The notes: generated by a model from the letters alone, not told the origin. Shown: positions 57,411 to 63,464, counted from the first letter of the stretch. The stretch is 64,000 nt of DNA from a virus (IMGVR_UViG_3300003322_000571:286090-350089), one strand, 5' to 3'. Made by a program: numbers and translations.

Positions 57411-57583
57411 GTCTTCTTAGTGTAAAGGCTCAATGCTAGCTGTTGAGGTTACGGAAATGAAAGACTACAATTAATCGGTTGTGAATCGGCCGATAACTCA
57501 TCCGCGAGATTGTAGGAGATAATCAACGTGATGCACCTCATTCCCTAAGAATGAATGAGATGGTTCGATTCCATCAGAAGACA
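57411..57583 (+). tRNA. tRNA-like gene with ~100-base D-loop insertion, anticodon position CTA
   Basis: Outer parts form a cloverleaf: acceptor GTCTTCT/AGAAGAC, D-stem GTGT/GCAC, anticodon arm TCATT-CCCTAAG-AATGA, T-arm GATGG-TTCGATT-CCATC. Between D-loop GG and TGATGCAC sits ~100 bases with its own fold (CTACAAT/ATTGTAG enclosing ATCGG/CCGAT). Positions 34-36 are CTA but position 33 is C. Confidence 0.55.
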
Positions 57584-57588
57584 CAAAT

Positions 57589-57670
57589 GTAGTTGCTGTC
57601 CTCGGAGAGACTTGCTCGCGAATACGCTTGCTGAAAAGTACCTGAGTAGGTTCGAATCCTACCAACTACA
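57589..57670 (+). tRNA. tRNA gene, isotype unassigned
   Basis: Acceptor GTAGTTG/CAACTAC and T-arm GTAGG-TTCGAAT-CCTAC are perfect, D-stem GTC/GAC. The middle (50 bases, with a repeated CTTGCT) does not give a canonical seven-base anticodon loop. Confidence 0.5.
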
Positions 57671-57671
57671 C

Positions 57672-57829
57672 TAATACGTCAATGCGGTATGAACGCAAGC
57701 CGGATGGGAGGTCTACATTCGGTGTCAGACGCTGTCGAGAGAAAGTAGACGTTGACCTCGAAGCGCCCTCGGGGGCTGAGTCAGAGAGTTGGTGCAACAG
57801 GCTGCAATCTGCCAATCCAACACGTATTA
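57672..57829 (+). ncRNA. Structured RNA A in the tRNA array
   Basis: Closed by TAATACGT/ACGTATTA (8 bp). Inside: GTCTAC/GTAGAC, a GCCC-TCGG-GGGC hairpin with UNCG loop, and GTTGG/CCAAC pairing. 158 bases, no T-arm, no convincing reading frame. Confidence 0.5.
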
Positions 57830-57834
57830 AATTT

Positions 57835-57916
57835 GGATCATTATACTCCTATGGACGGAGACCAGATTGTAATCCTGGTGCCTTTGGCTGGGTAGGTTCG
57901 ATTCCTACATGATCCA
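57835..57916 (+). tRNA. tRNA-Tyr(GTA)
   Basis: Acceptor GGATCAT/ATGATCC, D-stem CTCC/GGAG, anticodon loop TTGTAAT, long variable arm, T-arm GTAGG-TTCGATT-CCTAC. A second tRNA-Tyr lies at 58203. Confidence 0.78.
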
Positions 57917-57926
57917 CTAAGATGTT

Positions 57927-58117
57927 ATATGTCGGCTCTTGAGACATCGCAACTCGTGAGAGATGCTATTAGCGTCGACATTAATTCCGGGACAACACGA
58001 TGGCGCGCTCAGTCATAACGTAAAACCGGAGCCTATCTGAGCAATAGGTAAAGTCTTCGATTGTACGGCAGGCTTCTATAATAGTGGCCAGGAACTCGAA
58101 GCCAAGAGCCGACATAT
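57927..58117 (+). ncRNA. Structured RNA B in the tRNA array
   Basis: Closed by a perfect 15-bp stem: ATATGTCGGCTCTTG (57927-57941) with CAAGAGCCGACATAT (58103-58117). Inside: TCCGG/CCGGA, CCTAT-CTGAGCA-ATAGG and CTTCGA/TCGAAG. 191 bases, no tRNA features. Confidence 0.6.
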
Positions 58118-58124
58118 GACATCG

Positions 58125-58196
58125 GGGGAGGTCGTTTAGCGTTCAAGACACTGGCCACTAAAGCCAGCGACGATGGTTCGAATCCATCCCTCCCCA
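58125..58196 (+). tRNA. tRNA with anticodon position CTA (A33)
   Basis: Acceptor GGGGAGG/CCTCCCC, D-stem GTTT/AGAC, anticodon arm CTGGC-CACTAAA-GCCAG, T-arm GATGG-TTCGAAT-CCATC. Loop numbering places CTA at 34-36 with A at 33 instead of U. Possible amber reader. Confidence 0.65.
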
Positions 58197-58202
58197 CAAA
58201 TT

Positions 58203-58285
58203 GGATCGCGAGTGGCATTGGTGACTACAGCTGACTGTAAATCAGCCGCCTTCGGGCATACTAGGTTCGATTCCTAGGCGATCCA
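58203..58285 (+). tRNA. tRNA-Tyr(GTA)
   Basis: Acceptor GGATCGC/GCGATCC, anticodon arm GCTGA-CTGTAAA-TCAGC, variable arm with CGCCTTCGGGC, T-arm CTAGG-TTCGATT-CCTAG. Confidence 0.9.
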
Positions 58286-58300
58286 CAAAGTGATGGTCGG

Positions 58301-58412
58301 CGAGGTACGCTGTTCAGTCGATCATCGAAATTCCCTACAGGCGTACTGCAAAGGGATGCTTACCAAACTTGAGGCGGCGGAAGCACGACCTCGGAAACTA
58401 GAAGTAGTTTCC
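58301..58412 (+). ncRNA. Structured RNA C in the tRNA array
   Basis: CGAGGT/ACCTCG closing pair, inner GTACGC/GCGTAC stem, and an 8-bp hairpin GGAAACTA/TAGTTTCC (58393-58412). No tRNA arms. Confidence 0.45.
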
Positions 58413-58419
58413 AACCTTT

Positions 58420-58503
58420 GTCCCGTGATGACTGCTGGTAACGGTCAGTAGCCTTTCAAGCTACCGCCTTTGTGCTGGGGTTCGATTCCCCCACGGGATA
58501 CCA
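58420..58503 (+). tRNA. tRNA-Glu(TTC)
   Basis: Acceptor GTCCCGT/ACGGGAT (G1-U72), anticodon arm GTAGC-CTTTCAA-GCTAC, T-loop TTCGATT, CCA encoded. The variable region is longer than usual. Confidence 0.82.
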
Positions 58504-58505
58504 AT

Positions 58506-58581
58506 GATGAGGTAGCTCAGAGAAAGAGTGCTGTCCCCGCAAGGGCAGAGGCCGGAGGTTAAAGTCCTTCTCTCATCTCCA
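58506..58581 (+). tRNA. tRNA gene, isotype uncertain
   Basis: Acceptor GATGAGG/TCTCATC, D-arm AGCTCAGAGAAAGAGT, CCA encoded. The anticodon stem CTGTC/GGCAG leaves an 8-base loop CCCGCAAG and the T-loop is TTAAAGT. GCA or CGC possible. Confidence 0.55.
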
Positions 58582-58582
58582 T

Positions 58583-58656
58583 GACGTGTTGGCCGATCGG
58601 TTAGGTGTGAAGCTGCAACCTTCACCAGGCAGGTTCGATTCCTGCACACGTCTCCA
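58583..58656 (+). tRNA. tRNA-Cys(GCA)
   Basis: Acceptor GACGTGT/ACACGTC, anticodon arm TGAAG-CTGCAAC-CTTCA, T-loop TTCGATT, CCA encoded. Confidence 0.92.
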
Positions 58657-58679
58657 AACTTGATTACGGAAAGTTTATC

Positions 58680-58811
58680 GTGAAGATGAAATGGAAAGTG
58701 CTGAAACGCATTAACAGCGGTAAATTGTTCGAGTATACGAGTTGGTGTTACGGTTCTGAATCAATCTGCTTCTGGAAGTGGGAGCTTGTGATTCATAACA
58801 GAAGGAAATAA
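58680..58811 (+). CDS. Small basic protein (43 aa)
   Basis: GTG 58680 has GGAAAG eight bases upstream (ATG 58686 is alternative). Trp- and Lys-rich (KMKWKVLKRINSG, CFWKWELV). Unknown. Confidence 0.5.
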   Translation: MKMKWKVLKRINSGKLFEYTSWCYGSESICFWKWELVIHNRRK

Positions 58812-58812
58812 C

Positions 58813-59037
58813 ATGAAGTTGGTTCTTGATCTAGATGATGATCAAATCAAAGCATTGATGGCATTGTCGGACACAACGGATCCAGCGGTTTTGACAAATG
58901 AAAGTTTGTCAATTTTGAAATGGATGATCAAGGAAACTATCAAAGGTCGCGCGATCGTATCGTGTGATTATGATGGTGGCGACTTGAAGCAGTTGAAAAC
59001 ACCTGTGCTGAATCGCACAAAGGCAAAGTTCAATTGA
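58813..59037 (+). CDS. Small acidic protein (74 aa)
   Basis: MKLVLDLDDDQIKALMAL opening, one base after the previous stop; AAGGAA upstream. Unknown; between tRNAs. Confidence 0.6.
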   Translation: MKLVLDLDDDQIKALMALSDTTDPAVLTNESLSILKWMIKETIKGRAIVSCDYDGGDLKQLKTPVLNRTKAKFN

Positions 59038-59042
59038 ACAAT

Positions 59043-59114
59043 GCCCCCGTAGTTTAGTGGCTAGAACGACGCCCTTTCAAGGCGTAGAAGACGGATCGTA
59101 ACCGTTCGGGGGTA
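59043..59114 (+). tRNA. tRNA-Glu(TTC)
   Basis: Acceptor GCCCCCG/CGGGGGT, anticodon arm ACGCC-CTTTCAA-GGCGT. T-loop is ATCGTAA (T54 replaced), like the tRNA-Asp at 57333. Second Glu(TTC) gene. Confidence 0.8.
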
Positions 59115-59120
59115 CATATT

Positions 59121-59192
59121 GGTAACGAGGCTGAATGGTTAAGCAGGAGTCTCATAAGCTCTGTGTCGTGGGTTCGATTCCCACTGTTACCA
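59121..59192 (+). tRNA. tRNA-Met(CAT)
   Basis: Acceptor GGTAACG/TGTTACC, anticodon arm GGAGT-CTCATAA-GCTCT, T-arm GTGGG-TTCGATT-CCCAC. Met or lysidine-Ile cannot be told apart. Confidence 0.85.
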
Positions 59193-59197
59193 CTAAT

Positions 59198-59270
59198 AGG
59201 TTGTTCGCGGGCCGCGGACTTGTAGTCTCCAAAACTCATAGGGACAGTTCGACTCTGTCACAGCCTGCCA
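59198..59270 (+). tRNA. tRNA-Trp(CCA)
   Basis: Acceptor AGGTTGT/ACAGCCT, loop CTCCAAA, T-arm GACAG-TTCGACT-CTGTC, GCCA end as in bacterial tRNA-Trp. The anticodon stem has only three good pairs. Confidence 0.75.
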
Positions 59271-59272
59271 TT

Positions 59273-59345
59273 CCCCTCCTAGCTAATCTGGTGAGAGCGA
59301 CCGTTTGAAACGCAGTAGAGACTGGTTCGATTCCAGTGGTGGGGA
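59273..59345 (+). tRNA. tRNA-Phe(GAA), one mismatch in stem
   Basis: Acceptor CCCCTCC/GGTGGGG (one T-T), anticodon loop TTGAAAC on ACCGT/GCAGT, T-arm ACTGG-TTCGATT-CCAGT. Its GGGGA 3' end serves as ribosome-binding site for the next gene. Confidence 0.75.
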
Positions 59346-59348
59346 CAT

Positions 59349-59819
59349 ATGAATCCAAGATACAGTAAGCAACGTCGCGCAACCACGTGTGGACCAACTG
59401 CTGTGATCAATGCGATGAAGTGGAAGGATCCACGGATTTCGTACACAAAAATAATTGACAAGGTTGCGAAACAGTGTAAACAGCAGAAAGATGGAAGCAG
59501 TTACACTAATATTGCTTCAGCGTGCCGTGCTAACGGGTTCAAAGCGTTTATTCGCAGGTATCCATCGATTGATTTTATTCGCCAGCAATTGTTGAAAGGA
59601 AAGTCAATCATTTTGTTGTACAGACATCCAAAAGACTTTTGGCCTGAATATAACCATTTTGTATTCATTCCTGAGTACAATAAAGAGTTTACAGTAGTCA
59701 ACGGTCATGTGTATGACAACCTTGAAGAAGAACGAGAGACGGTTGTGATGTATGACGATCATACGTTCAACAATAGAATATCAAAGAGACAACGTCACGC
59801 TGTGATTGTGTTGTCGTAA
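59349..59819 (+). CDS. C39-like cysteine peptidase domain protein
   Basis: 156 residues. RRATTCGPTAVINAMKW near the start (Cys nucleophile as in C39/papain-like peptidases), later YNHFVFIPEY and VVNGHVYD supplying His-like positions. Family members process leader peptides or cleave host proteins. ATG starts four bases after tRNA-Phe, with the tRNA's GGGGA as SD. Confidence 0.7.
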   Translation: MNPRYSKQRRATTCGPTAVINAMKWKDPRISYTKIIDKVAKQCKQQKDGSSYTNIASACRANGFKAFIRRYPSIDFIRQQLLKGKSIILLYRHPKDFWPEYNHFVFIPEYNKEFTVVNGHVYDNLEEERETVVMYDDHTFNNRISKRQRHAVIVLS

Positions 59820-59821
59820 CT

Positions 59822-59894
59822 GCCGCTTAAGCTAATCTGGTGAAAGCGCTAGTTTGAAACACTAGAGAGACAGGCTCGAAACCTGTAGGCGGCA
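59822..59894 (+). tRNA. tRNA-Phe(GAA)
   Basis: Acceptor GCCGCTT/AGGCGGC, anticodon arm CTAGT-TTGAAAC-ACTAG, T-loop CTCGAAA. Second Phe gene. Confidence 0.88.
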
Positions 59895-59907
59895 CAAAGG
59901 AATAAGT

Positions 59908-60090
59908 ATGAACACATTACTTGCTTGGAGTCATTTTGCAATTGGCGACTTTTTCTGTCGTTTATTGTCCCTAAATGACGATAACGAAAAATGGGTGAAT
60001 ATGTTCTTCGGCTTGTATCAATATCATATGAGTCGGAGTGTTGAAATCCAAGATCAGTTTGGCTTAGCTGGACCTTGGGATCCTAAATAA
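59908..60090 (+). CDS. Small protein (60 aa)
   Basis: AAAGGAA before the ATG. Aromatic-rich helix (AIGDFFCRLLSLND, MFFGLYQYHMSR). Unknown. Confidence 0.55.
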   Translation: MNTLLAWSHFAIGDFFCRLLSLNDDNEKWVNMFFGLYQYHMSRSVEIQDQFGLAGPWDPK

Positions 60091-60108
60091 GGCAACGGAG
60101 GTTGTCTT

Positions 60109-60267
60109 ATGAAGATCAAAGAGCTAATTCGTGAGTTTGTCGAACAACGCAACGGTAAGTGGGTAGTGCTTGATCACACCAAGAAAAAGGTGTTGGGAAC
60201 GCATGATACCAAAGACGAAGCGGACAGGCAGCTTGCAGCTATTGAGATCAATAAGCACAAACACTAA
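60109..60267 (+). CDS. Small protein (52 aa)
   Basis: GGAGG upstream of ATG 60109; MKIKELIREFVEQRNGKWVV..., basic, KAEADRQLA-type helix near the end. CTAAATAAGG precedes it. Ends next to tRNA-Leu. Unknown. Confidence 0.6.
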   Translation: MKIKELIREFVEQRNGKWVVLDHTKKKVLGTHDTKDEADRQLAAIEINKHKH

Positions 60268-60347
60268 CCCTTCGTGGCAAATGTAAATTGGTACAGCTAC
60301 TACGTTCAGACCGTAGGCTTTTGTCGGTTCGAATCCGACCGAAGGGA
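60268..60347 (+). tRNA. tRNA-Leu(CAG), short variable arm
   Basis: Acceptor CCCTTCG/CGAAGGG, anticodon arm CTACG-TTCAGAC-CGTAG, T-arm GTCGG-TTCGAAT-CCGAC. Variable region only GCTTTT, unlike the usual long Leu arm; large D-loop. Confidence 0.82.
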
Positions 60348-60352
60348 CAAAG

Positions 60353-60604
60353 ATGAGTAAGGCTTCAGAAATTGAGCGAACACTTCACTGTTTGATCGAC
60401 ACACTCGAAAAGCTAGATCCAAAAGGTGATCCACTCGCTTGTAATTATGCAAAGATGCTGATCGATAAGTCGCACGACTATATGCTCGATGTGATTGCAG
60501 ATTTGGATGATGAGACTGAAGAAGGTAAGCAAGTTGCTGTGGTGATTGATCGTTACCGTAAAACGATCATGTTGCTTGACTCTTACGACAAATGTGAAGT
60601 ATGA
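60353..60604 (+). CDS. Small acidic protein (83 aa)
   Basis: Helical (IERTLHCLIDTLEKLD). GAAGGGA of the tRNA-Leu acceptor lies six bases before the ATG. Overlaps the DUF4031 start. Unknown. Confidence 0.6.
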   Translation: MSKASEIERTLHCLIDTLEKLDPKGDPLACNYAKMLIDKSHDYMLDVIADLDDETEEGKQVAVVIDRYRKTIMLLDSYDKCEV

Positions 60605-60849
60605 TTTACGTAGATAAGCCAACGTGGAAGAAACCAAACGGACGAAAGTATTTCGCTCATATGGTTGCTGACACTGTTGAAGAGTTACATCAGTTCGCTG
60701 AACTGATTGGTGTGAAGAAACATTTCTTCCATCGCGGTGATAAACCTCACTACGACATCAGTGTGGATCAGCATGCTGCGGCGATAGCAAACGGTGCTGT
60801 CGAAGTTAGTACCAAACAGATCGTTGCGGTAATAACGCAACGGAAGTAA
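60601..60849 (+). CDS. DUF4031-like protein (82 aa)
   Basis: MIYVDKPTW..., HMVADTVEELHQFAELIGV and FHRGDKPHYDISVDQ follow the DUF4031 pattern (HMxADTxEELH...PHYDI) seen in many phages; function unknown. Confidence 0.75.
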   Translation: MIYVDKPTWKKPNGRKYFAHMVADTVEELHQFAELIGVKKHFFHRGDKPHYDISVDQHAAAIANGAVEVSTKQIVAVITQRK

Positions 60850-60932
60850 AGTCTAAAAAAGAAAACGTCATCCAGAACGATATCTGGCTGCTCGAACGGC
60901 AACGGTGAGAGCGTAAGGTGACAGTTGTACAA

Positions 60933-61006
60933 GCGGCCATGGTGTTGAAGGGTTAGCACGAGACCTTGCCAAGGTTTAGGTCCGAGTTCGAATCTCGGTG
61001 GCCGCT
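60933..61006 (+). tRNA. tRNA-Gly(GCC)
   Basis: Acceptor GCGGCCA/TGGCCGC, anticodon arm AGACC-TTGCCAA-GGTTT, T-arm CCGAG-TTCGAAT-CTCGG. Second Gly(GCC) besides the one at 35 kb. Confidence 0.9.
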
Positions 61007-61010
61007 CAGA

Positions 61011-61121
61011 CAGGTTCTCACCCGTTGCTGGGGAGGGTCGGTACGATGGATTGTTCTGCGATACGTACCAACAGACTTCGCGCATTCAAGAGTAAGCGAA
61101 CATGAGGAATGCTGGAACCTG
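61011..61121 (+). ncRNA. Structured RNA D in the tRNA array
   Basis: Closed by CAGGTTC/GAACCTG (7 bp); inside GGTACG/CGTACC and GCATTC/GAATGC. Directly after tRNA-Gly. No reading frame. Confidence 0.5.
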
Positions 61122-61310
61122 ACCAAGATCCCCCACACTTGGAAATGTGTTGACGCGTTCAGTCTATAAAACACTGAACTGGTTGAGACGGATAACCACT
61201 AACTGAAACCGTCTTCGTTTGAGTTTTAGTTCCATATTGGCGGTACGGAAGTCGCTGGTTATGCTGGTAGGTAAAGCTACAAGTTTGTGTAGGATGCACA
61301 GGCGGTCAAT
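61122..61310 (+). other. Non-coding spacer with hairpins
   Basis: CACA/TGTG, GACGG/CCGTC, and ATAACCA/TGGTTAT can pair. Nothing else recognised. Confidence 0.35.
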
Positions 61311-61398
61311 GCGGAAGTGATGGAATTGGTAGTCTTGCCATGTTGAGCGCGTGGTGTCCGCTAAGGGCGTGTGGGTTCGAATCCCATCTTCCGCACCA
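61311..61398 (+). tRNA. tRNA-Leu(GAG)
   Basis: Acceptor GCGGAAG/CTTCCGC, anticodon arm CCATG-TTGAGCG-CGTGG, long variable arm, CCA encoded. Canonical class II. Confidence 0.92.
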
Positions 61399-61412
61399 AT
61401 TAGGAGATGCAA

Positions 61413-61577
61413 ATGGGCAGCAAGTACACTGTCAAGTCTTGGGGCCAACATAATGGACCTGAAGATGTATATTCTTGGAATCAAGAATGGGCGGGTAGGT
61501 CCTTGTGGCAAGCTCTGATCCAAACTTGGCGTGCAAAACGTCGCGGCTTTGGGTGTGTGGTTCTAGAGATTCGCTGA
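61413..61577 (+). CDS. Small protein (54 aa)
   Basis: TAGGAG upstream; MGSKYTVKSWGQHNG..., Trp-rich with a basic patch (WRAKRRGFG). Unknown. Confidence 0.6.
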   Translation: MGSKYTVKSWGQHNGPEDVYSWNQEWAGRSLWQALIQTWRAKRRGFGCVVLEIR

Positions 61578-61580
61578 GAT

Positions 61581-61757
61581 ATGAGAAGTACACCAGTACC
61601 AGCAGGTAACATTAAGCTCCGTGGTAAGAAAACACGGCCGCTGTCATGTATGTGTTGTGTTGCAGTGAACTTCAAAGACATGATTCGTGAGAAAGAAGCG
61701 GACCGTGAGATCAAAAACTTCAAGGAAGGGAAAGACGATGGGACCGACCGGATTTGA
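61581..61757 (+). CDS. Small Cys-containing basic protein (58 aa)
   Basis: NIKLRGKKTRPLSCMCCVAVNFK with a CMCC cluster, possibly metal-binding; starts after the previous stop. Similar short proteins occur in other phages. Unknown. Confidence 0.6.
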   Translation: MRSTPVPAGNIKLRGKKTRPLSCMCCVAVNFKDMIREKEADREIKNFKEGKDDGTDRI

Positions 61758-61863
61758 AGCTGAATACCTCGGTGAAGTTCAGTGGGATACTACAGCAAAA
61801 GTGTTCTTCTCGGTAGTTACCGTAATTACATTAACGTTGCTGGTAATTCTTCTTTTGACGTAA
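61738..61863 (+). CDS. Small membrane protein (41 aa)
   Basis: Acidic start, then one hydrophobic helix (VFFSVVTVITLTLLVILLL). GGAAGGG upstream; overlaps the previous gene. Unknown. Confidence 0.6.
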   Translation: MGPTGFEAEYLGEVQWDTTAKVFFSVVTVITLTLLVILLLT

Positions 61864-61864
61864 G

Positions 61865-61942
61865 ATGCGACCGACAAACTTCACGATTTATACGTTGTTG
61901 ACAGTCTCAGTACTCCTCACACTGATAACAATTGTAGTTTAA
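61865..61942 (+). CDS. Tiny membrane peptide (25 aa)
   Basis: MRPTNFTIYTLLTVSVLLTL..., a single hydrophobic helix one base after the preceding gene. Plausible but short. Confidence 0.4.
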   Translation: MRPTNFTIYTLLTVSVLLTLITIVV

Positions 61943-61949
61943 ACACCTT

Positions 61950-62033
61950 GCCCAGGTGGCGGAATTGGTAGACGCGTAACATTGAGGGTGTTATGTCCGA
62001 AAGGACGTGCAGGTTCGAGTCCTGTCTTGGGCA
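61950..62033 (+). tRNA. tRNA-Leu(GAG)
   Basis: Acceptor GCCCAGG/CTTGGGC, anticodon arm TAACA-TTGAGGG-TGTTA, variable arm GTCC-GAAA-GGAC, T-arm GCAGG-TTCGAGT-CCTGT. Second Leu(GAG). Confidence 0.9.
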
Positions 62034-62120
62034 CAAACGCAAGTGCATGCTGGCTAAAACAGTAGCACAGAAACTGAGTGATGACGACATCAGTTGCAAG
62101 AGATGTGAGCTCTCTACAAT

Positions 62121-62201
62121 GCCCGAGTGGTGTAATGGTAGCCACAGGAGACTCAAAATCTCCCGCCTCACAGCGTGTCGGTTCGAATCCGACCTCGGGT
62201 A
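62121..62201 (+). tRNA. tRNA-Leu(CAA)
   Basis: Acceptor GCCCGAG/CTCGGGT, anticodon arm GGAGA-CTCAAAA-TCTCC, long variable arm, T-loop TTCGAAT. Confidence 0.9.
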
Positions 62202-62205
62202 CAAA

Positions 62206-62340
62206 GTAACGGTTCAGTGTTAGCGCATTGGACATACCAGTCTGGCCAGACGGATGATATGTACGGCCGTACGTTGAGTCTTATTTGTGAATTGGTTCTT
62301 GCGTTCGAATCGCAGGTCACAATAGGTAACGTTACTAACA
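62206..62340 (+). ncRNA. Structured region with tRNA-like minihelix
   Basis: Palindromes GTCTGGCCAGAC (62240-62251) and GTACGGCCGTAC (62261-62272), then at 62285-62322 an acceptor-like TTGTGA/TCACAA stem stacked on a T-arm TTGCG-TTCGAAT-CGCAG, with D- and anticodon arms replaced by eight bases. Confidence 0.45.
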
Positions 62341-62355
62341 TATTAGGAAAAGTAG

Positions 62356-62907
62356 ATGCGAGTTAAAATTGGTCCATATCTGACGTGGTGGGGTCCTTAC
62401 CAAATTGCAGATCTGCTCCAATACGTAGGCGTATCAGAAGATCGATGCCAGAAAATTGGTCGTTGGTTGTCTAATACTCGATTGAATGATCTGTGTCAAT
62501 GGATTTACGACAAGCGACAACGAACAATCAAGGTCAAGATTGATTATCACGATGTGTTTTCTGCTGATTACACACTTGCGTTGATCATTCTCCCAGTGTT
62601 GAAGCAGTACCGTGAAAAGTTAAACGGGTCACCGTGGACAGATGATCAAGATGTACCTGATCATCTGCGTTCAACAAACGCACCACCGTTCAACCCAGAA
62701 AATGGTGAAACAGACGAACTATTTCACCAGCGATGGGAATGGATGGTTGACGAAATGATCTGGGCGTTCGAACAGATCATTGACGATGATAATGATGCTC
62801 AATTTCATGTCAATGGTTACGATCACGAATCACACATGAAACATGAACAACGTATCAAGAATGGTACGACACTGTTCGGCAAATACTATCGTGGTATTTG
62901 GCTGTAA
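62356..62907 (+). CDS. Hypothetical protein (183 aa)
   Basis: VKIGPYLTWWGPYQIADLLQ opening and DYHDVFSADYTLALIILPVLKQY; acidic C-terminal half with FHQRWEWMVDEMIWAFEQI. A family I recall only as conserved phage proteins of unknown role. Weak AAAAG site. Confidence 0.7.
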   Translation: MRVKIGPYLTWWGPYQIADLLQYVGVSEDRCQKIGRWLSNTRLNDLCQWIYDKRQRTIKVKIDYHDVFSADYTLALIILPVLKQYREKLNGSPWTDDQDVPDHLRSTNAPPFNPENGETDELFHQRWEWMVDEMIWAFEQIIDDDNDAQFHVNGYDHESHMKHEQRIKNGTTLFGKYYRGIWL

Positions 62908-62913
62908 CAAAAT

Positions 62914-62999
62914 GGAGAGGCAGGCCGTGATGTATGTACGGCACCAGCAGGAACAGCTGGCGTCTCTGACTAACGGTGGTTAAATTCCATCACTCTCCA
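62914..62999 (+). tRNA. tRNA-like gene, isotype uncertain
   Basis: Acceptor GGAGAGG/ACTCTCC (one mismatch), D-arm GCCGT/ACGGC, anticodon stem CCAGC/GCTGG with loop AGGAACA (no U33), long variable region, T-loop TTAAATT. Serine-like shape. Confidence 0.5.
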
Positions 63000-63011
63000 C
63001 TAAAACAATGA

Positions 63012-63019
63012 GATAAATA
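63012..63019 (+). promoter_or_regulatory. Late-promoter-like site (GATAAATA)
   Basis: GATAAATAG, 23 bases before the ParB-like gene. Confidence 0.45.
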
Positions 63020-63042
63020 GTGTACACCAAGGAGCACTGTTT

Positions 63043-63378
63043 ATGTTGTTGTCGGAACTGTATCAAGAGCACAAGGGAAGTTCGTTCACCCATGATGGTG
63101 AAAAGTATGACCTTAATAAAGTGTTGAAGGCAGTTGATAAAGATCCTGAGGAAGAATTTGATGTCGATGAACTTAAATGGGTTCTCGATTATGATTCTCC
63201 TGACGATAAACGTGTACGCAAAGCAGACCTAACCACACCAATCTTGGTAACAAGATGGGAAGGAAAACTAGTTGCTATTGATGGTCTTCATCGCCTACAA
63301 AAGGCGGTCGACGAGGGTAGGAAGAAGTTGCCTGGTAAGATGGTTTCGAAGAAAGTATTGAACAGCGCAAAGAAATAA
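63043..63378 (+). CDS. ParB/Srx-like domain protein
   Basis: 111 residues. TPILVTRWEGKLVAIDGLHRLQKAVDEG matches the ParB N-terminal fold's G-x-HR (here DGLHRLQ) nucleotide-binding box. Phage relatives act as small nucleases or CTPase-like regulators. AAGGAGC upstream. Confidence 0.65.
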   Translation: MLLSELYQEHKGSSFTHDGEKYDLNKVLKAVDKDPEEEFDVDELKWVLDYDSPDDKRVRKADLTTPILVTRWEGKLVAIDGLHRLQKAVDEGRKKLPGKMVSKKVLNSAKK

Positions 63379-63384
63379 TGAATT

Positions 63385-63464
63385 GTCCTCTTGGCTAGGG
63401 TAAATTGGTACAGCCACTACGCTCAAACCGTAGGCTCTTGCGGGTTCGAATCCCGCAGAGGACA
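63385..63464 (+). tRNA. tRNA-Leu(CAA), short variable arm
   Basis: Acceptor GTCCTCT/AGAGGAC, D-arm GGCT...AGCC with long loop, anticodon arm CTACG-CTCAAAC-CGTAG, variable GCTCTT, T-arm GCGGG-TTCGAAT-CCCGC. Pairs in style with Leu(CAG) at 60268. Confidence 0.85.

Noticed and set aside
57411-57583. Group I intron in a tRNA
   Set aside because: The ~100-base insert is too short and lacks a convincing P3-P8/P7 core; recorded only as a D-loop insertion.
57682-57912. A 76-codon frame across RNA A and tRNA-Tyr
   Set aside because: It reads through a clear tRNA gene and a stem-closed element, with no SD.
58506-58581. Calling this gene tRNA-Cys or tRNA-Ala
   Set aside because: The eight-base loop allows GCA or CGC and lacks U33; isotype left open.
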